From NCBI GenBank assembly GCA_964361075.1, contig CAYHZL010000104.1:1-12439 (forward strand): a DNA stretch of 12,439 bases, written 5' to 3'. The notes beneath the pieces are model-generated. The model worked only from the letters and a program-made list of their open reading frames with translations, was not told where the DNA came from and ran no database searches. The DNA comes from CAYHZL01 sp964361075 (GTDB taxonomy: Bacteria > Bacteroidota > Ignavibacteria > UBA10030 > UBA8401). This document shows positions 12,185 to 12,439 of this stretch, piece by piece (the first letter of the stretch is position 1; each line of letters begins with the position of its first letter). Made by a program: the position numbers and the translations under genes.

Positions 12185-12439
12185 GGTATTGATTCATTGA
12201 TAAAAAATATTTGTAACTCCTAAGTAACTCGTTGTAACCTCAAATAAATCAAGAGGTTAAAAATTGAAAATTTCGAGTTACTTTCTTTGAAAAAAATTCG
12301 CCGAAGGCGTACTGAATGCGCTACTCAGCGTTATTGTTGATTCAAAAAATCCCTCCGCCAAAAAGACGGCGGACTTACAGCCTCACCCCCTTTTTGCCGA
12401 GGGCATCCCTTCGGGACAAGGGGGAATAAGAGCGAGGAA
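12185..12439. other. Gene-free right edge with repeats and hairpins
   Basis: No gene is seen. GTAACTC occurs at 12213 and 12224, GTAACCT at 12234, and the reverse complement GAGTTAC at 12275. AGTAACTCG (12223-12231) pairs with CGAGTTACT (12274-12282), enclosing AACCTC/GAGGTT (12236-12241 with 12253-12258). CCGCC/GGCGG (12355-12372) is a small hairpin. From 12380 a C-rich then G-rich palindromic repeat (CACCCCCTTTTT to AAGGGGG) runs to the edge and resembles the one at 10361-10407. Confidence 0.5.

Overview
The window is part of an AT-rich genome from the Bacteroidota/Ignavibacteriota side of the tree. A secreted protein on the right ends in a type IX secretion (T9SS) sorting domain of the Ignavibacteria style (motif NYPNPFNPTTTI). 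One small-RNA promoter matches the Bacteroidota consensus TTTG-N19-TAnnTTTG exactly. Most genes lack a strong Shine-Dalgarno site.

Positions 1-8665 hold an integrative element of about 8.6 kb in a tRNA-Val(CAC) gene. A 55-bp direct repeat of the tRNA 5' part bounds it (1-55 and 8611-8665). The full tRNA (8608-8682) lies at the right end, so its 5' part and promoter come from inside the element. A tyrosine recombinase starts 79 bp after the left repeat. 12-bp phased copies of CGTTAGT lie inside both ends and look like integrase arm sites. A DinJ-YafQ type toxin-antitoxin pair follows, bracketed by the integrase gene and a duplicated integrase 3' end. Next come a secreted protein of unknown function, a CC0125-like lipoprotein and a lysine-rich unknown protein behind a three-hairpin leader with complementary loops.

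The replication half comprises a small unknown protein, a DnaB-type helicase, a winged-helix-like replication protein and a new 59-aa gene. Overlapping starts and stops link the first pair and the last pair. Terminator-like hairpins, with competing alternative stems, sit just before two of these genes. An AT-rich tract with about ten AACCT motifs on one strand (8129-8317) is a candidate origin. A promoter plus structured small RNA (8367-8498) lies next to the right end. No capsid, relaxase or conjugation gene is visible, so a satellite-like or plasmid-like integrated replicon is the best guess.

Right of the tRNA is a convergent minus-strand chromosomal operon of three genes, read from 12115 down to 8752: an FG-GAP/VCBS-UnbV protein with a T9SS signal, a cytochrome-c-like lipoprotein with a CX4CH motif, and a PHM-like copper monooxygenase lipoprotein whose usual methionine ligand appears to be histidine. 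Two small palindromic repeats have entered the first gene. One encodes part of its N-terminus and one adds about 14 in-frame residues to the sorting domain. The right edge (12154-12439) has a minus-strand terminator, repeats and hairpins but no gene.
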